A DNA stretch of 64,000 nt, taken from assembly GCF_001571385.1 (NCBI RefSeq), contig NZ_BCNW01000001.1, positions 372,001 to 436,000 of the forward strand, written 5' to 3'. The position numbers were made by a program, and so were the translations under genes. Every line of letters starts with the position of its first letter. Positions within the stretch are counted from its first letter, which is position 1. This stretch comes from Methanofollis ethanolicus (lineage in GTDB: Archaea > Halobacteriota > Methanomicrobia > Methanomicrobiales > Methanofollaceae). The notes below the pieces were generated by a model. The model ran no database searches. It was not told the origin of the DNA and saw only the letters and a list, made by a program, of their open reading frames with translations. Positions 49,123-57,765 of this stretch are shown here, one piece after another.

Positions 49123-50274
49123 CTATAATAGTTTTGCACCATCGGGGATCTCCCCGTAAATGGTTTTCCCGTCATCGATGACCACGTCGTTCCCGACGAT
49201 GCAGTTCCTGAAGATACAGAACGGGGCCGAACAGATGTGGTCGCCGATGACCGCCCCGAATTTCGCCCCGATCATCTCCCTCTCTATCGAGAAGATCGTC
49301 TTTGTGGGGAAGGTGGTGGCGTGGTCGCCGAGGTGCGACCCTGTCCCGACGACTGCCTCGACGATCCGGGAATGGGACCCGATGCTCACGTCGTCGAGGA
49401 GGACAGACTGGCCGATCATGGTGAAGGGTTCGACCCGTGCCCTGGCCCCGATGCTCGTCTCGGACGTGATGACACAGTTTGCGCCGATGTCGCAGTCGTC
49501 CCCGATGATCGCAGGGCCGAGGATGGAGGTGTTCGGGCCGATGGTCGTTCCCTTCCCGATCGAGACTCTGCCCCGGATCACGACGCCGGGGCCGCTCCTG
49601 CCTGCCCGCTCCTGCCTGACGTCCCGGAGCAGGGCGGCGTTCAGTTTGAGGAGGTCCCAGGGGTAGACCGCGTCCTGCCAGTCCGCGGCGGCGACGGCCT
49701 TCAGGGGCGTGCCTGCCCGGATCATCCTGTTGACTGCGTCCGGGATCTCCGTCTCCTCGAGGTACCGGAGGAAAGATGGGTCGAAGGAAAAGATACCGGT
49801 CGAGACGGTGAATCCCGGAGCGTCCTGGGGTTTCTCGATCACCTCCTTCACCAGACCGTCCTTGATGACCAGGACGCCGAAGTTCGAGGGGTGCGGGTGC
49901 TCCCAGGTGAGCACCGCGTTCTTCTCCCGCATGATCCTGGCGATGGAGGCGGTGTCGACATAGTTGTCGCCCGGCAGGAGGAGGAAGTCGCCGGTGATCA
50001 GGGGTGCGGCGCATGCCAGGGCATGGGCGGTGCCGAGTTGTTTCTCCTGCACGACGACCCTGACCGGGATGTCCAGGGTGTTGAGGTGGCGGATCACGTG
50101 CTCCTTCTTGTACCCGACGACGACGATGATCTCCCTGATCCCGTTCTTCTCCAGGGCCCTGATGATGTGCTCCAGGATCGGCCGGTTCGCCACCGGCACC
50201 ATCGCCTTGGGCATTGCGTGAGTGAGAGGCCTGAGCCTTTTTCCTTCGCCTGCTGCGAGAATGACTGCCTGCAT
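49123..50274 (-). CDS. Sugar-1-phosphate nucleotidylyltransferase/acetyltransferase, GlmU-like (copy 1)
   Basis: 383 aa. N-terminal pyrophosphorylase signature AVILAAGEGKRLRPLTHAMPK, LLLPGDNYVD; C-terminal left-handed beta helix (VSIGKGTTIGPNTSILG, IIGDDCDIGANCVITSETSI). Archaeal bifunctional enzymes of this kind acetylate GlcN-1-P and add UMP. Paralogous to the next gene, so one of the two may act on another sugar-1-P (glucose or GalNAc). Confidence 0.85.
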   Translation of the reverse strand: MQAVILAAGEGKRLRPLTHAMPKAMVPVANRPILEHIIRALEKNGIREIIVVVGYKKEHVIRHLNTLDIPVRVVVQEKQLGTAHALACAAPLITGDFLLLPGDNYVDTASIARIMREKNAVLTWEHPHPSNFGVLVIKDGLVKEVIEKPQDAPGFTVSTGIFSFDPSFLRYLEETEIPDAVNRMIRAGTPLKAVAAADWQDAVYPWDLLKLNAALLRDVRQERAGRSGPGVVIRGRVSIGKGTTIGPNTSILGPAIIGDDCDIGANCVITSETSIGARARVEPFTMIGQSVLLDDVSIGSHSRIVEAVVGTGSHLGDHATTFPTKTIFSIEREMIGAKFGAVIGDHICSAPFCIFRNCIVGNDVVIDDGKTIYGEIPDGAKLL

Positions 50275-50284
50275 TTCTCTTCAC

Positions 50285-51484
50285 CTACCTGATGATGGTC
50301 CTCTCGGCAACGGTCCCTTCGACGAGACAGTGGGGGCCGATGAGGGAGTAACTCCCGATGACGCTCCCCACGTTGACGGAGCAGTTGATCCCGAAGAGGA
50401 CGTGGTCGCCGACGATCGCCCCGAACTTCTTTCTGCCCGTTGACCTGCCGCTGGCCGTGACGGTGCCGTGGTCGTGCCGGAGGTTCGCGATCTTGGTGCC
50501 GGCGCCGAAGTTGCAGCCGCTCCCGATGACCGAGTCGCCGATATAGTTGAAGTGCGGGACTTTGGTTTCAGGGAAGATGATCGAGTTTTTGATCTCGACG
50601 GCGTGGCCGATGTGGCAGCGGTCGCCGATCGCGGTCGAGCCGCGGAGGTAGGCGTGGGGGCCGATGGTGCACCCCTCCCCGATGATGCAGTCCCCTTCGA
50701 TGTATGTGCCGGCCTTGATGACCGATCCCTTCCCGAGGATGAGTTTCCCGTGGATGACGACGCCGTCTTCGATCTCGCCTTCCGAGGTCGGCTTCATCGC
50801 GGCAAGGAGGGTGGCGCTGGCGTCGAGGAGGTCCCAGGGGGACCCGACGTCCATCCAGGTCGCCAGGCGGTATGCCCGCAGTCGTCCCTCTCCGATGTAC
50901 TCGGCGAGGGCGTCGGTCAGTTCGTACTCGCCGCGGCCCGAGAGGGAGACCTCTTCGAGGAGGTCGTAGATCCCGGCGTCGAAGAGGTACACTCCCGCGT
51001 TGATGGTTCTGCTCTTCGGGTTCGGCGATTTCTCTTCGAGGCCGGTGATGCGGTCGCCGTCCGTGGTGACGACGCCGTAGTCCTGGGGATGTTCCGACTC
51101 ATAGACTGCCATGGCGGGGGCGTCCATCCGGCAGAGGGCGGCAAGGTCGCGGGTCTCCACGATCATGTCGCCGTTGAGCATCAGGAACCTCCCGGTCACG
51201 AGCCCTTTTGTGGACCTGAGGGCGTCGGCCGTGCCGAGCTGGTGGCGCTGCGGCACGTACCTGATGGAGACGCCGAGGCGCTCGCCGTCGCCGAACCACT
51301 CCCGCACCTCTCTCTCGCCATAGCCGACGACAAGAATGATCTCGGTGATCCCGGCGTCCCGCACGGCGGCGATCAGGTGTTCGAGCATCGGCCTGTTGGC
51401 GACGGGGAGCATCACCTTCGGCCTCTCCGCGGTGAGAGGGCGCATCCTCTTTCCCTCGCCCGCGGCAAGGATCACGCACTTCAT
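50285..51484 (-). CDS. glmU: Bifunctional UDP-GlcNAc pyrophosphorylase/GlcN-1-P acetyltransferase, GlmU-like (copy 2)
   Basis: 399 aa from ATG 51484, overlapping the glmM stop by 4 bases. VILAAGEGKRMRPLTAERPK, LMLNGDMIVE, then a beta helix with hexapeptides and a final HDHGTVTASGRSTGRKKFGA segment close to the archaeal ST0452/MJ1101 enzymes. Coupled to glmM, so this copy is the better candidate for UDP-GlcNAc formation. Confidence 0.88.
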   Translation of the reverse strand: MKCVILAAGEGKRMRPLTAERPKVMLPVANRPMLEHLIAAVRDAGITEIILVVGYGEREVREWFGDGERLGVSIRYVPQRHQLGTADALRSTKGLVTGRFLMLNGDMIVETRDLAALCRMDAPAMAVYESEHPQDYGVVTTDGDRITGLEEKSPNPKSRTINAGVYLFDAGIYDLLEEVSLSGRGEYELTDALAEYIGEGRLRAYRLATWMDVGSPWDLLDASATLLAAMKPTSEGEIEDGVVIHGKLILGKGSVIKAGTYIEGDCIIGEGCTIGPHAYLRGSTAIGDRCHIGHAVEIKNSIIFPETKVPHFNYIGDSVIGSGCNFGAGTKIANLRHDHGTVTASGRSTGRKKFGAIVGDHVLFGINCSVNVGSVIGSYSLIGPHCLVEGTVAERTIIR

Positions 51485-52743
51485 GCGAGATCCCTCCCGT
51501 GGCGGGCCGCGGATACACGCGCCTTTCCCTGCTCCATCATCTTCTGTGCGGCGGCGGCGTCCTTCCCCTCGGCGGTGAAACGGATCTTCGGCTCTGTCCC
51601 GCTTGCACGGATCAGGCACCACCCATCCTCCTCCTCGATCCTGATGCCGTCTGTCGGGACGGCGGCGCCGAGTGCGTCCATCAGGTCGCGGGCATTCTCG
51701 AGGCGGACCGAGTCTCTCAGGATCGGGTAGGTGGGCATCAGTGCCACCTCGTCGGCGATGTCCCATTCCCCGGCGATCTCACAGAGGAGGGCGGCGGCAT
51801 AGATGCCGTCAGGACAGAGGGAATTTTTCGGGAAGATCCATGCCCCTGATGGTTCTCCGCCGAAGTCTCCCCAGCGGAGGAGTTCCTCGGAGACGTAGGT
51901 GTCTCCGACTGGTGTTCGTCTCACCTCCGCGACCTCCTCGATCGCCATCGAGGCGTCTGCGGTCGTGACGACGCGGCGTGCGCCGAGATATTTCGCAAAG
52001 AGCATCAACAGGTGGTCCCCGCCGATGTACCGACCCTTCCCGTCGAAGGCCATCATCCTGTCGGCGTCGCCGTCGTGGACGATCCCGCAGGCGGCGTTTG
52101 CCTTCCGCACCATTGCGGGCATGTACGGGAGGTTTGTTTCCAGGGGTTCGGAAGGCCGGACAAAGCGGCCATTCGGGTTGGCATTGAGGGCGAGGGGGCG
52201 CACGCCCCCGTCGGCAAGGAGGGATGGGGTGATCATGCTCCCGGCGCCGTTCCCGCAGTCCACGACGACATCGAGTCCTTCCGGGAGGGTGAGGGTGCTG
52301 AGGATGACGTCTTTGTGGATGGAAACGGCGTCGAGATCGTGGACATGCCCCTGGGATTCCCACCCGGCCCAGTGGTCCTGTGCGAGCGCCTCTTCCATGG
52401 CGGTCTGCTGGGCCGCGGTGAAGGAGGAACCGTCCGGGTTGAGGAGTTTGATCCCATTGTACTCCTCCGGGTTGTGCGAGGCGGTGATCATCACGCCGAG
52501 GTCGTGGACCCGTGCGGCACAGGCGACCGTCGGGGTGGGGGCGATGCCGCAACTATAGACGTCGCATCCGACCGAGAGGAGGCCGGCACTGACGCTGTCC
52601 GCGAGGACCTGCCCGGTCGTCCGGGCGTCCCTGCCGACGACCGCATTCCCGCCGCGGGATGCGGCCGCAGCCCCGACACGGATGGCCAGGTCGGCGAATC
52701 CTCCGGAATATTCTCTTCTGATCCCTGAAGAGCCGAAAAGCAT
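51481..52743 (-). CDS. glmM: Phosphoglucosamine mutase
   Basis: 420 aa. LFGSSGIRR start, phospho-Ser in ITASHNPEEYNGIK, metal loop DGDADRMMAF, sugar loop GEPSGAWIF and C-terminal RASGTEPKIRF. Interconverts GlcN-6-P and GlcN-1-P between GlmS and GlmU. First gene of the leftward operon that runs toward AglB. Confidence 0.92.
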   Translation of the reverse strand: MLFGSSGIRREYSGGFADLAIRVGAAAASRGGNAVVGRDARTTGQVLADSVSAGLLSVGCDVYSCGIAPTPTVACAARVHDLGVMITASHNPEEYNGIKLLNPDGSSFTAAQQTAMEEALAQDHWAGWESQGHVHDLDAVSIHKDVILSTLTLPEGLDVVVDCGNGAGSMITPSLLADGGVRPLALNANPNGRFVRPSEPLETNLPYMPAMVRKANAACGIVHDGDADRMMAFDGKGRYIGGDHLLMLFAKYLGARRVVTTADASMAIEEVAEVRRTPVGDTYVSEELLRWGDFGGEPSGAWIFPKNSLCPDGIYAAALLCEIAGEWDIADEVALMPTYPILRDSVRLENARDLMDALGAAVPTDGIRIEEEDGWCLIRASGTEPKIRFTAEGKDAAAAQKMMEQGKARVSAARHGRDLA

Positions 52744-53117
52744 GAGTACGTCTGCACCCTCACAGGATATGAGGTTTGGGGATTGGGCCGCGGGGATCTT
52801 TTCAAGGTATCAGGATTATTATAATCGCGATGTGTGCGGCCGCCCCGGAGATGTCGGTCCGGGAGGTACTGGTCTCTGGTTGGGGGAGAGTGTGTGATGG
52901 GGCTCTTTGCCGAGATCTCATTCGCCGCCTTCGAAGGTCTTCGACTCTCTTGTGTCCCTGCTCCGGATCGAGGGGGATGGTAATTTTCTCTTCGGAATTT
53001 CCTACTTTGTCTCCCCATTCCTATTCATGACAGAGATTGGAGGGTTTTTCACCGAGGATGGTCTCTCCCCCGTAATCTCATGTGGCGTATAGATCCACTG
53101 CCTTCCCCATGCATTTT
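52744..53117. promoter_or_regulatory. Upstream region of the glmM operon
   Basis: On the minus strand a GATTATAATAATCC element at about 52815-52828 is a good TATA box for glmM, giving a leader of about 45 bases. The rest of the segment shows no gene. Confidence 0.45.
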
Positions 53118-53322
53118 GCCGGGGGCTCCTCGAAAACCTACGGCTTTCTCGAACTCGCTATCGCTCGTTGCCCCCGGACCCCCGCTCAGGATAGGTGGGG
53201 ATATGGTGCTCTCCCCCTCTGAATGTCCTGTTCACTCTTCCCGAGCCCATCGTAATAGGGGTCCGGGGAATGCGACCAAAGGGAACTTGAGAAAATCTTT
53301 GATTTTCGATGGAACCCCCGGC
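53118..53322. repeat. MITE-like repeat copy B
   Basis: 205 bases with inverted ends GCCGGGGG (53118) and CCCCCGGC (53322). Inside are GGATAGG, GGGGTCCGGGG and the hairpin GAGAAAATC-TTT-GATTTTC also found in copy A. Confidence 0.65.
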
Positions 53323-53439
53323 AGAAAGGAGAGGGAAGGCGAGGGAAGGCGAGGGATCTGTGCTCCCTCCCCGGGATCACAGGGGAGACATCAAACATGG
53401 TATGAGGGTTTCAACAAAGCCGATTGATCTGTATTTCAT

Positions 53440-53630
53440 GCCGGGGGACTACCGCCCCCGGCCCCCCGGTGCAGGATAGGCGTGGATAGGGCAATCTTCC
53501 TCCAGATCTCCTCTTCGGACTTCCCCGGCCCTATCCTAATTTCGGGGGGCAACGAGAAAGCCCTCGGGCTTTCGAGATGCGAACGAAGTGAGCAGGAGAA
53601 GACCGTCAGGTCTTCGAGTAGTCCCCCGGC
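53440..53630. repeat. MITE-like repeat copy C (best-defined ends)
   Basis: 191 bases with perfect 13-bp terminal inverted repeats GCCGGGGGACTAC (53440-53452) and GTAGTCCCCCGGC (53618-53630). Contains GGATAGG, CCTATCC and two short hairpins (GAAAGCCC-GGGCTTTC, AGACC-GTCAGGTCT). No open frame of note. Confidence 0.75.
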
Positions 53631-53786
53631 GGAGAGGTGGGGGAAGGCATTTGATCCACACCACTCGTCATGGAAACCGGGGGCGACATCGGCCCGCGAG
53701 AGTTTCTCCAGAGCCGAAAAATTGGATACTGCCTGTTTTGAAAGTCTTCTTCTCGCGTGTGGATAAAAAAAGGAGGGCCGATCCTT

Positions 53787-54398
53787 TCAATGCCCGTACG
53801 GGCACCAGTGCTCGATCTTCTGGAGGAGGGCGACGCCCGCGGTGGAGGGACCGAGGAAGATCACCCTCTTTGTGCCGAGGGCGGCCTCGATTGCGGCAAG
53901 TCCTTCGTCGGAGACGAGACCGGGGCCGGTGACCAGGAGGACGTCGGCGTCGGCCGGGTCTGAGACAAGGGCCGCGCCAAGGGCGGCGGGAAGATTCTTT
54001 GCCTCGCCGACGACGGCGACCTTCTTTCCCGCGACCTCTGCCATGAGATCCCCGAGGCAGGGGGCATGATGCGCCCCGTCGCAGGCGTTCAACTTTCTAT
54101 TGATGCAGAAAAAGCCGGTGACCGCGTTGATGATCGCGCAGGCCGCCGTCCTCTCCACCGGGCTTTTGAGCGGAGCGCCGAACATGAACGAGACCTTCGT
54201 GCAGGCCTGGATGGGATCGGCCGTCACCACATGGCCGTGCCTATCGCCGAAGCAGGCATCGGTGCAGACCCCCCGCGGGTACGGGCAGAGAGGGAGTTTC
54301 GGGTTCTGCGCGAGCGAGACGGTCCCCTCCTCGCAGCCTCCGTCTTTCATAATCTCTTCGAGCCGCTGTACGGCAGTTGCAATCAGGTTCATGGTCAC
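53787..54398 (-). CDS. DUF364-like putative metal-binding protein
   Basis: 203 aa. The N-terminal half is Cys-rich (LCPYPRGVCTDACFGD, CTKVSF, CAIINAVTGFFCIN, CDGAHHAPCLGD). The C-terminal half is Rossmann-like (KKVAVVGEAKNLPAALGAA, DVLLVTGPGLVSDE, RVIFLGPSTAGVALL), ending HWCPYGH. The C-terminal part resembles the putative heavy-metal chelation family DUF364. One base separates it from the cyclase gene upstream, so they are co-transcribed. Function unknown. Confidence 0.65.
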   Translation of the reverse strand: MTMNLIATAVQRLEEIMKDGGCEEGTVSLAQNPKLPLCPYPRGVCTDACFGDRHGHVVTADPIQACTKVSFMFGAPLKSPVERTAACAIINAVTGFFCINRKLNACDGAHHAPCLGDLMAEVAGKKVAVVGEAKNLPAALGAALVSDPADADVLLVTGPGLVSDEGLAAIEAALGTKRVIFLGPSTAGVALLQKIEHWCPYGH

Positions 54399-54399
54399 C

Positions 54400-55011
54400 T
54401 CAGGATATGGGCCTGTCCGAGAGGATCACCCTCGCCGGTGCCCCGTCGAGCCCTTTGAGACGGAGAGGGAGGGCGATCATATAATAGTCACCCTCCCTCA
54501 CAGCCGAAAGGTCGAGGAGTTCGACGATGGCGATCCCGTTCCCGAGGAGGGTGCGGTGGACGGTGCCGTCGCCGTCGAAGGCCTCGATGGAGGGGGAATC
54601 GATCCCGATGCAGGCGACTCCGGCGTCCGCGAGGAAGGCCGCGGCGTCCGCGGTCAGGTGCGGGTAACCAGGATCGAACGCAGTCTTTTCGGAGAACCAC
54701 GTCTTCAGGAGAACTTTTTTTGCATCGCCGATCCGCTCTTCGAGATCTTCCCGCGTGATTGCGGTTTGTGTCCCGAGGTCGACGACCCGGCACCTCCCGA
54801 CGAGCCTTTCAAGGGAGATGGCGTCGACCGTTCCTCCCGCATCCTTCCGGTAGTGGGAAGGGGCGTCGATGTGCGTGCCTGTGTGGGTGCAGAGGGAGAG
54901 AAGGGTGATGACATAGTCCTCATGCTCCTCTCTCGTGAACGACGGCGCCGGGTCGCCGCCGGGAAAGACGAGGATCTCTTCGGAGAGCTCACGCGTGATG
55001 TCATGGAACAT
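54400..55011 (-). CDS. Cyclase-family metal hydrolase (kynurenine formamidase-like)
   Basis: 203 aa from ATG 55011. The signature HTGTHIDAPSHY supplies metal ligands, preceded by a FHDITRELSEEILVFPGGDP start typical of the family, and GIDSPSIEAFD near the middle. Members hydrolyse formamides or cyclic amides with zinc or manganese. The reaction here is not defined. Lies 5 bases after pcm. Confidence 0.82.
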   Translation of the reverse strand: MFHDITRELSEEILVFPGGDPAPSFTREEHEDYVITLLSLCTHTGTHIDAPSHYRKDAGGTVDAISLERLVGRCRVVDLGTQTAITREDLEERIGDAKKVLLKTWFSEKTAFDPGYPHLTADAAAFLADAGVACIGIDSPSIEAFDGDGTVHRTLLGNGIAIVELLDLSAVREGDYYMIALPLRLKGLDGAPARVILSDRPIS

Positions 55012-55016
55012 GGCCC

Positions 55017-55664
55017 TCACTCCTCCCAGCCGTGCTCCCCGATCAGGGGGACGAAGCAGACCGCCCCCCACGAAGCCGGGACGATCTCGTCGCCCTTGCG
55101 GGTGTAGCACATCAGGTACTGGAGTCCCCGGCTGCCGACCGGTGCGACAAGCCTCCCGCCGTCGGCGAGCTGGTCGAAGAGGGGCTGCGGGACGGAGGGG
55201 GTCGCCGCGGTCACGATGATCCCGTCGTAGGGAGCGTGCTCGGGCAGGCCGAGGGTGCCGTCCGCGGTGACGACATGGACGTTCTCCGCCCCGATGCCGG
55301 CAAGGTTCCTCTCCGCCAGGTCGGCAAGTTCTGGCAGGCGCTCGATAGTCCAGACCTCCGCGGCAAGACGGCCCAGGATCGCCGCCTGGTATCCGCTCCC
55401 CGCCCCGATCTCAAGGATGCGGTCGCCGGCCTCCACCGCCAGGAGTTCGGTCATCACCGCGACGATATAGGGCTGGGAGATCGTCTGCCCGCTCCCGATA
55501 GGGAGAGGATGGTCGCCATAGGCCGCACCCTGCAGTCCGGGCGGGACAAACAGGTGGCGGGGGACATCGAGCATCGCGGCGGCGACCCGGGCGCTCCTGA
55601 CACCCCGCGCCCGGATCTGCTGGTCCACCATGCGGCGGCGCTCCTCTGTATAGTCCCTCTCCAT
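55017..55664 (-). CDS. pcm: Protein-L-isoaspartate O-methyltransferase
   Basis: 215 aa. RHLFVPPGLQGAAYGDHPLP, GSGQTISQPYIVAVM and SAM-binding LEIGAGSGYQAAIL are all present. It methylates isoaspartyl residues to repair aged proteins. Normal length. Co-directional with sufB, 3 bases apart. Confidence 0.95.
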   Translation of the reverse strand: MERDYTEERRRMVDQQIRARGVRSARVAAAMLDVPRHLFVPPGLQGAAYGDHPLPIGSGQTISQPYIVAVMTELLAVEAGDRILEIGAGSGYQAAILGRLAAEVWTIERLPELADLAERNLAGIGAENVHVVTADGTLGLPEHAPYDGIIVTAATPSVPQPLFDQLADGGRLVAPVGSRGLQYLMCYTRKGDEIVPASWGAVCFVPLIGEHGWEE

Positions 55665-55667
55665 CTC

Positions 55668-56765
55668 TCAGTAGCCTGCTTCTGAGGCGTCGATCGCCGC
55701 GTCGATCTGTTTCTGGAGCACCGGCGGCAGGCCCTCGATCTTCACGTCAAGGAAGCCGCGGATGATCGTCGATGTCGCCTCCTCCTCGGAGAGGCCGCGG
55801 GCCATCAGGTACTCGATCTCGTCCTGTGCGATCTTACCGACCGCTGCCTCGTGGGAGAGTTCGGTGCCGGTGACCCGTCCGTCGATCTCGGGGATCGCGT
55901 GGATCCTGCCGTCGGTGAGGATGAGGCCCCGGCACTCGATGTGCCCCTTTGTCCCCTCGGTGGCACCGACGATCTGGCCGCGGGAGATGATGGTCCCGCC
56001 CCGGGTGATGGCGCGGGTCACGAGTTCGGCACTGCTCCCCTTCCCCTGGAGGACCGCGCGGGAGCCGAGGTCAAGGTGGGCACCCGGGTGGGCGACGACA
56101 ATGGAGGAGAAACGTGCCGTCGCATTTTCGGCAAGGGTCGCCTCGGGGTACATCTGGACGCGGGAGACAGGGTGCATGCAGACATAGTTGGAGATGAAGA
56201 CGCCGTTCTCCTCGACGATCGCGGCGCTCCGCGGATAGACCGAGATGTGCGGGTTCCAGTTGTGGATCATCGTCGAGGTGAGGTGGGCGTTCTTACCGAC
56301 ATAGAACTCGGTGACACCGAGGTGCGAGCCCCTCTTTGCCCCTTCGGCGCTGGCGCAACCGGATATGACGTGGAGTTCTGCCCCTTCCTCGGCGATCATG
56401 ATGTTGTGCACCGTCTGGACAGGCGCCGCGGAGAGGTACAGGCAGGCCTGCACCGGGAAGACGGCGCGGGTGCCCTTGTGGGCGATGACGACGACCCCCT
56501 TCGGCTGCTCCTGCTTCGCGACGAACGTCGTGTACTTGTCCTTGTCCTTCCTGACGGCGTTCCAGTACCTGTCGGCCATCCAGTCGTATTTCTCGAGGGC
56601 CTCCTGAAGGGAGAGGACTTCGACTCCCTGGGCCGAGCAGGTGGTCTGGAGGATCTTCTGGTCCATCTGGAAGAAACTCCCGCACCTGTTCTCCATGCCG
56701 ACGTCGAGGCCGGTCTGGGTGAGACGCTCCTGTTCAGCCTCCGGGAGGGTATAGAACTCGTTCAT
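55668..56765 (-). CDS. sufB: SufB/SufD-family Fe-S cluster scaffold
   Basis: 365 aa from ATG 56765 (another ATG lies at 56777). The beta-helix core (VQTVHNIMIAEEGAELHVIS, NPHISVYPRSAAIVEENGVF) is followed by the C-terminal helical part with GKIAQDEIEYLMARGLSEEEA. With SufC it assembles Fe-S clusters; methanogens typically carry just this minimal pair. The start overlaps the sufC stop (ATGA). Confidence 0.92.
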   Translation of the reverse strand: MNEFYTLPEAEQERLTQTGLDVGMENRCGSFFQMDQKILQTTCSAQGVEVLSLQEALEKYDWMADRYWNAVRKDKDKYTTFVAKQEQPKGVVVIAHKGTRAVFPVQACLYLSAAPVQTVHNIMIAEEGAELHVISGCASAEGAKRGSHLGVTEFYVGKNAHLTSTMIHNWNPHISVYPRSAAIVEENGVFISNYVCMHPVSRVQMYPEATLAENATARFSSIVVAHPGAHLDLGSRAVLQGKGSSAELVTRAITRGGTIISRGQIVGATEGTKGHIECRGLILTDGRIHAIPEIDGRVTGTELSHEAAVGKIAQDEIEYLMARGLSEEEATSTIIRGFLDVKIEGLPPVLQKQIDAAIDASEAGY

Positions 56766-57493
56766 ATCTGCTGGCATGCGAGGCACTCCTTGTATCCTTT
56801 CTCCTTGATCACGTTGAGGATCTCGCGGGGGTTGCCGTGGCACCGGATCAGCCCGTCGATCATGACGTGACCAGAATCGGCCTCAAGATAATTGAGGATA
56901 TGGCCGGTGTGGGTGATGATAAGCCCGCTCTTCTGGCGGTTCATGATATGCAGATCCTTCTGGAGAAGACGGGCGATAGCGTTGCCCATCAGGGAGATGT
57001 TCTCCAGGTCGACGCCGCTTTCAGGCTCGTCGGCCATGACGAAGTCGGGCCTCTGGACCATCAACTGGAGTACCTCGCTCCGCTTGATCTCCCCGCCGGA
57101 AAAGCCCTTGTTGATGTCCCGCTCAAGGAACCCTTCCATGTTCACAGACCTGGCGTACCCCGGTATGTCACCGGTCTTGCCGCCTGCAACGGCGGTGAGG
57201 AGTTTGCCGAGCTTGAGACCGGAGATCGTCGGAGGCCGCTGGAAGAGCATGCCGATCCCGAGTTTTGCACGCTCGTCGATGGGCATGTGGGTGATGTCCC
57301 TGTTATTGTAAAGGATACGTCCCTCGGTCACCTGGTAGTTGCCAAACCCCATGATCGTCATCAGCAGGGTGCTCTTGCCTGAACCATTCGGGCCCATCAG
57401 GACATGCGTCTCCCCGTCGTTGATCTGGAGGTCTATCCCGTGCAGGACCTCGCGGTCCCCGATCCTGACCTTCAGGTTCTCAATCTTGAGCAT
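56762..57493 (-). CDS. sufC: SufC-family Fe-S assembly ATPase
   Basis: 243 aa from ATG 57493. ABC ATPase motifs: Walker A GPNGSGKST, Q-loop LFQRPPTI, signature FSGGEIKRSE, Walker B DFVMADEPESGVD, and H-loop ITHTGH. It drives conformational change of SufB. It ends with CLACQQI, an extra Cys pair. The longer frame to 57568 lacks similarity. Confidence 0.93.
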   Translation of the reverse strand: MLKIENLKVRIGDREVLHGIDLQINDGETHVLMGPNGSGKSTLLMTIMGFGNYQVTEGRILYNNRDITHMPIDERAKLGIGMLFQRPPTISGLKLGKLLTAVAGGKTGDIPGYARSVNMEGFLERDINKGFSGGEIKRSEVLQLMVQRPDFVMADEPESGVDLENISLMGNAIARLLQKDLHIMNRQKSGLIITHTGHILNYLEADSGHVMIDGLIRCHGNPREILNVIKEKGYKECLACQQI

Positions 57494-57600
57494 GAATAAC
57501 CCTCCAGAGTATATCAGAAAATGGGGATAAACAGTTATCGGCATGGCCATCACTTTCACCCCCCGCACGGCCTGCCATTGAATACCTCCCTGCCGACCCC

Positions 57601-57765
57601 ATGATCATGACAGACATAACCTTCTCCGCGATCGCCGAGCGTGCACAGGCCTATCCGGCCGTCCAGAGGAGGAACCAGATCTCAAAGGCTGCCTTTCTGG
57701 CGAGGAAGACCCTCTCTCAGGATATGCCGTCTTCAGTCCCCTCCCCTGTCTGCATCGTGGTCTGA
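57601..57765 (+). CDS. Short ORF or gene remnant convergent with transglutaminase-like gene
   Basis: 54 codons from ATG 57601. Its start (MTDITFSAIAERAQAYPAVQ) looks like a real N-terminus with a helical continuation (RRNQISKAAFLARKTL), but it then overlaps the 3' end of the minus-strand gene by 49 bases. It may be the 5' stump of a gene whose rest is lost. Confidence 0.3.
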   Translation: MIMTDITFSAIAERAQAYPAVQRRNQISKAAFLARKTLSQDMPSSVPSPVCIVV

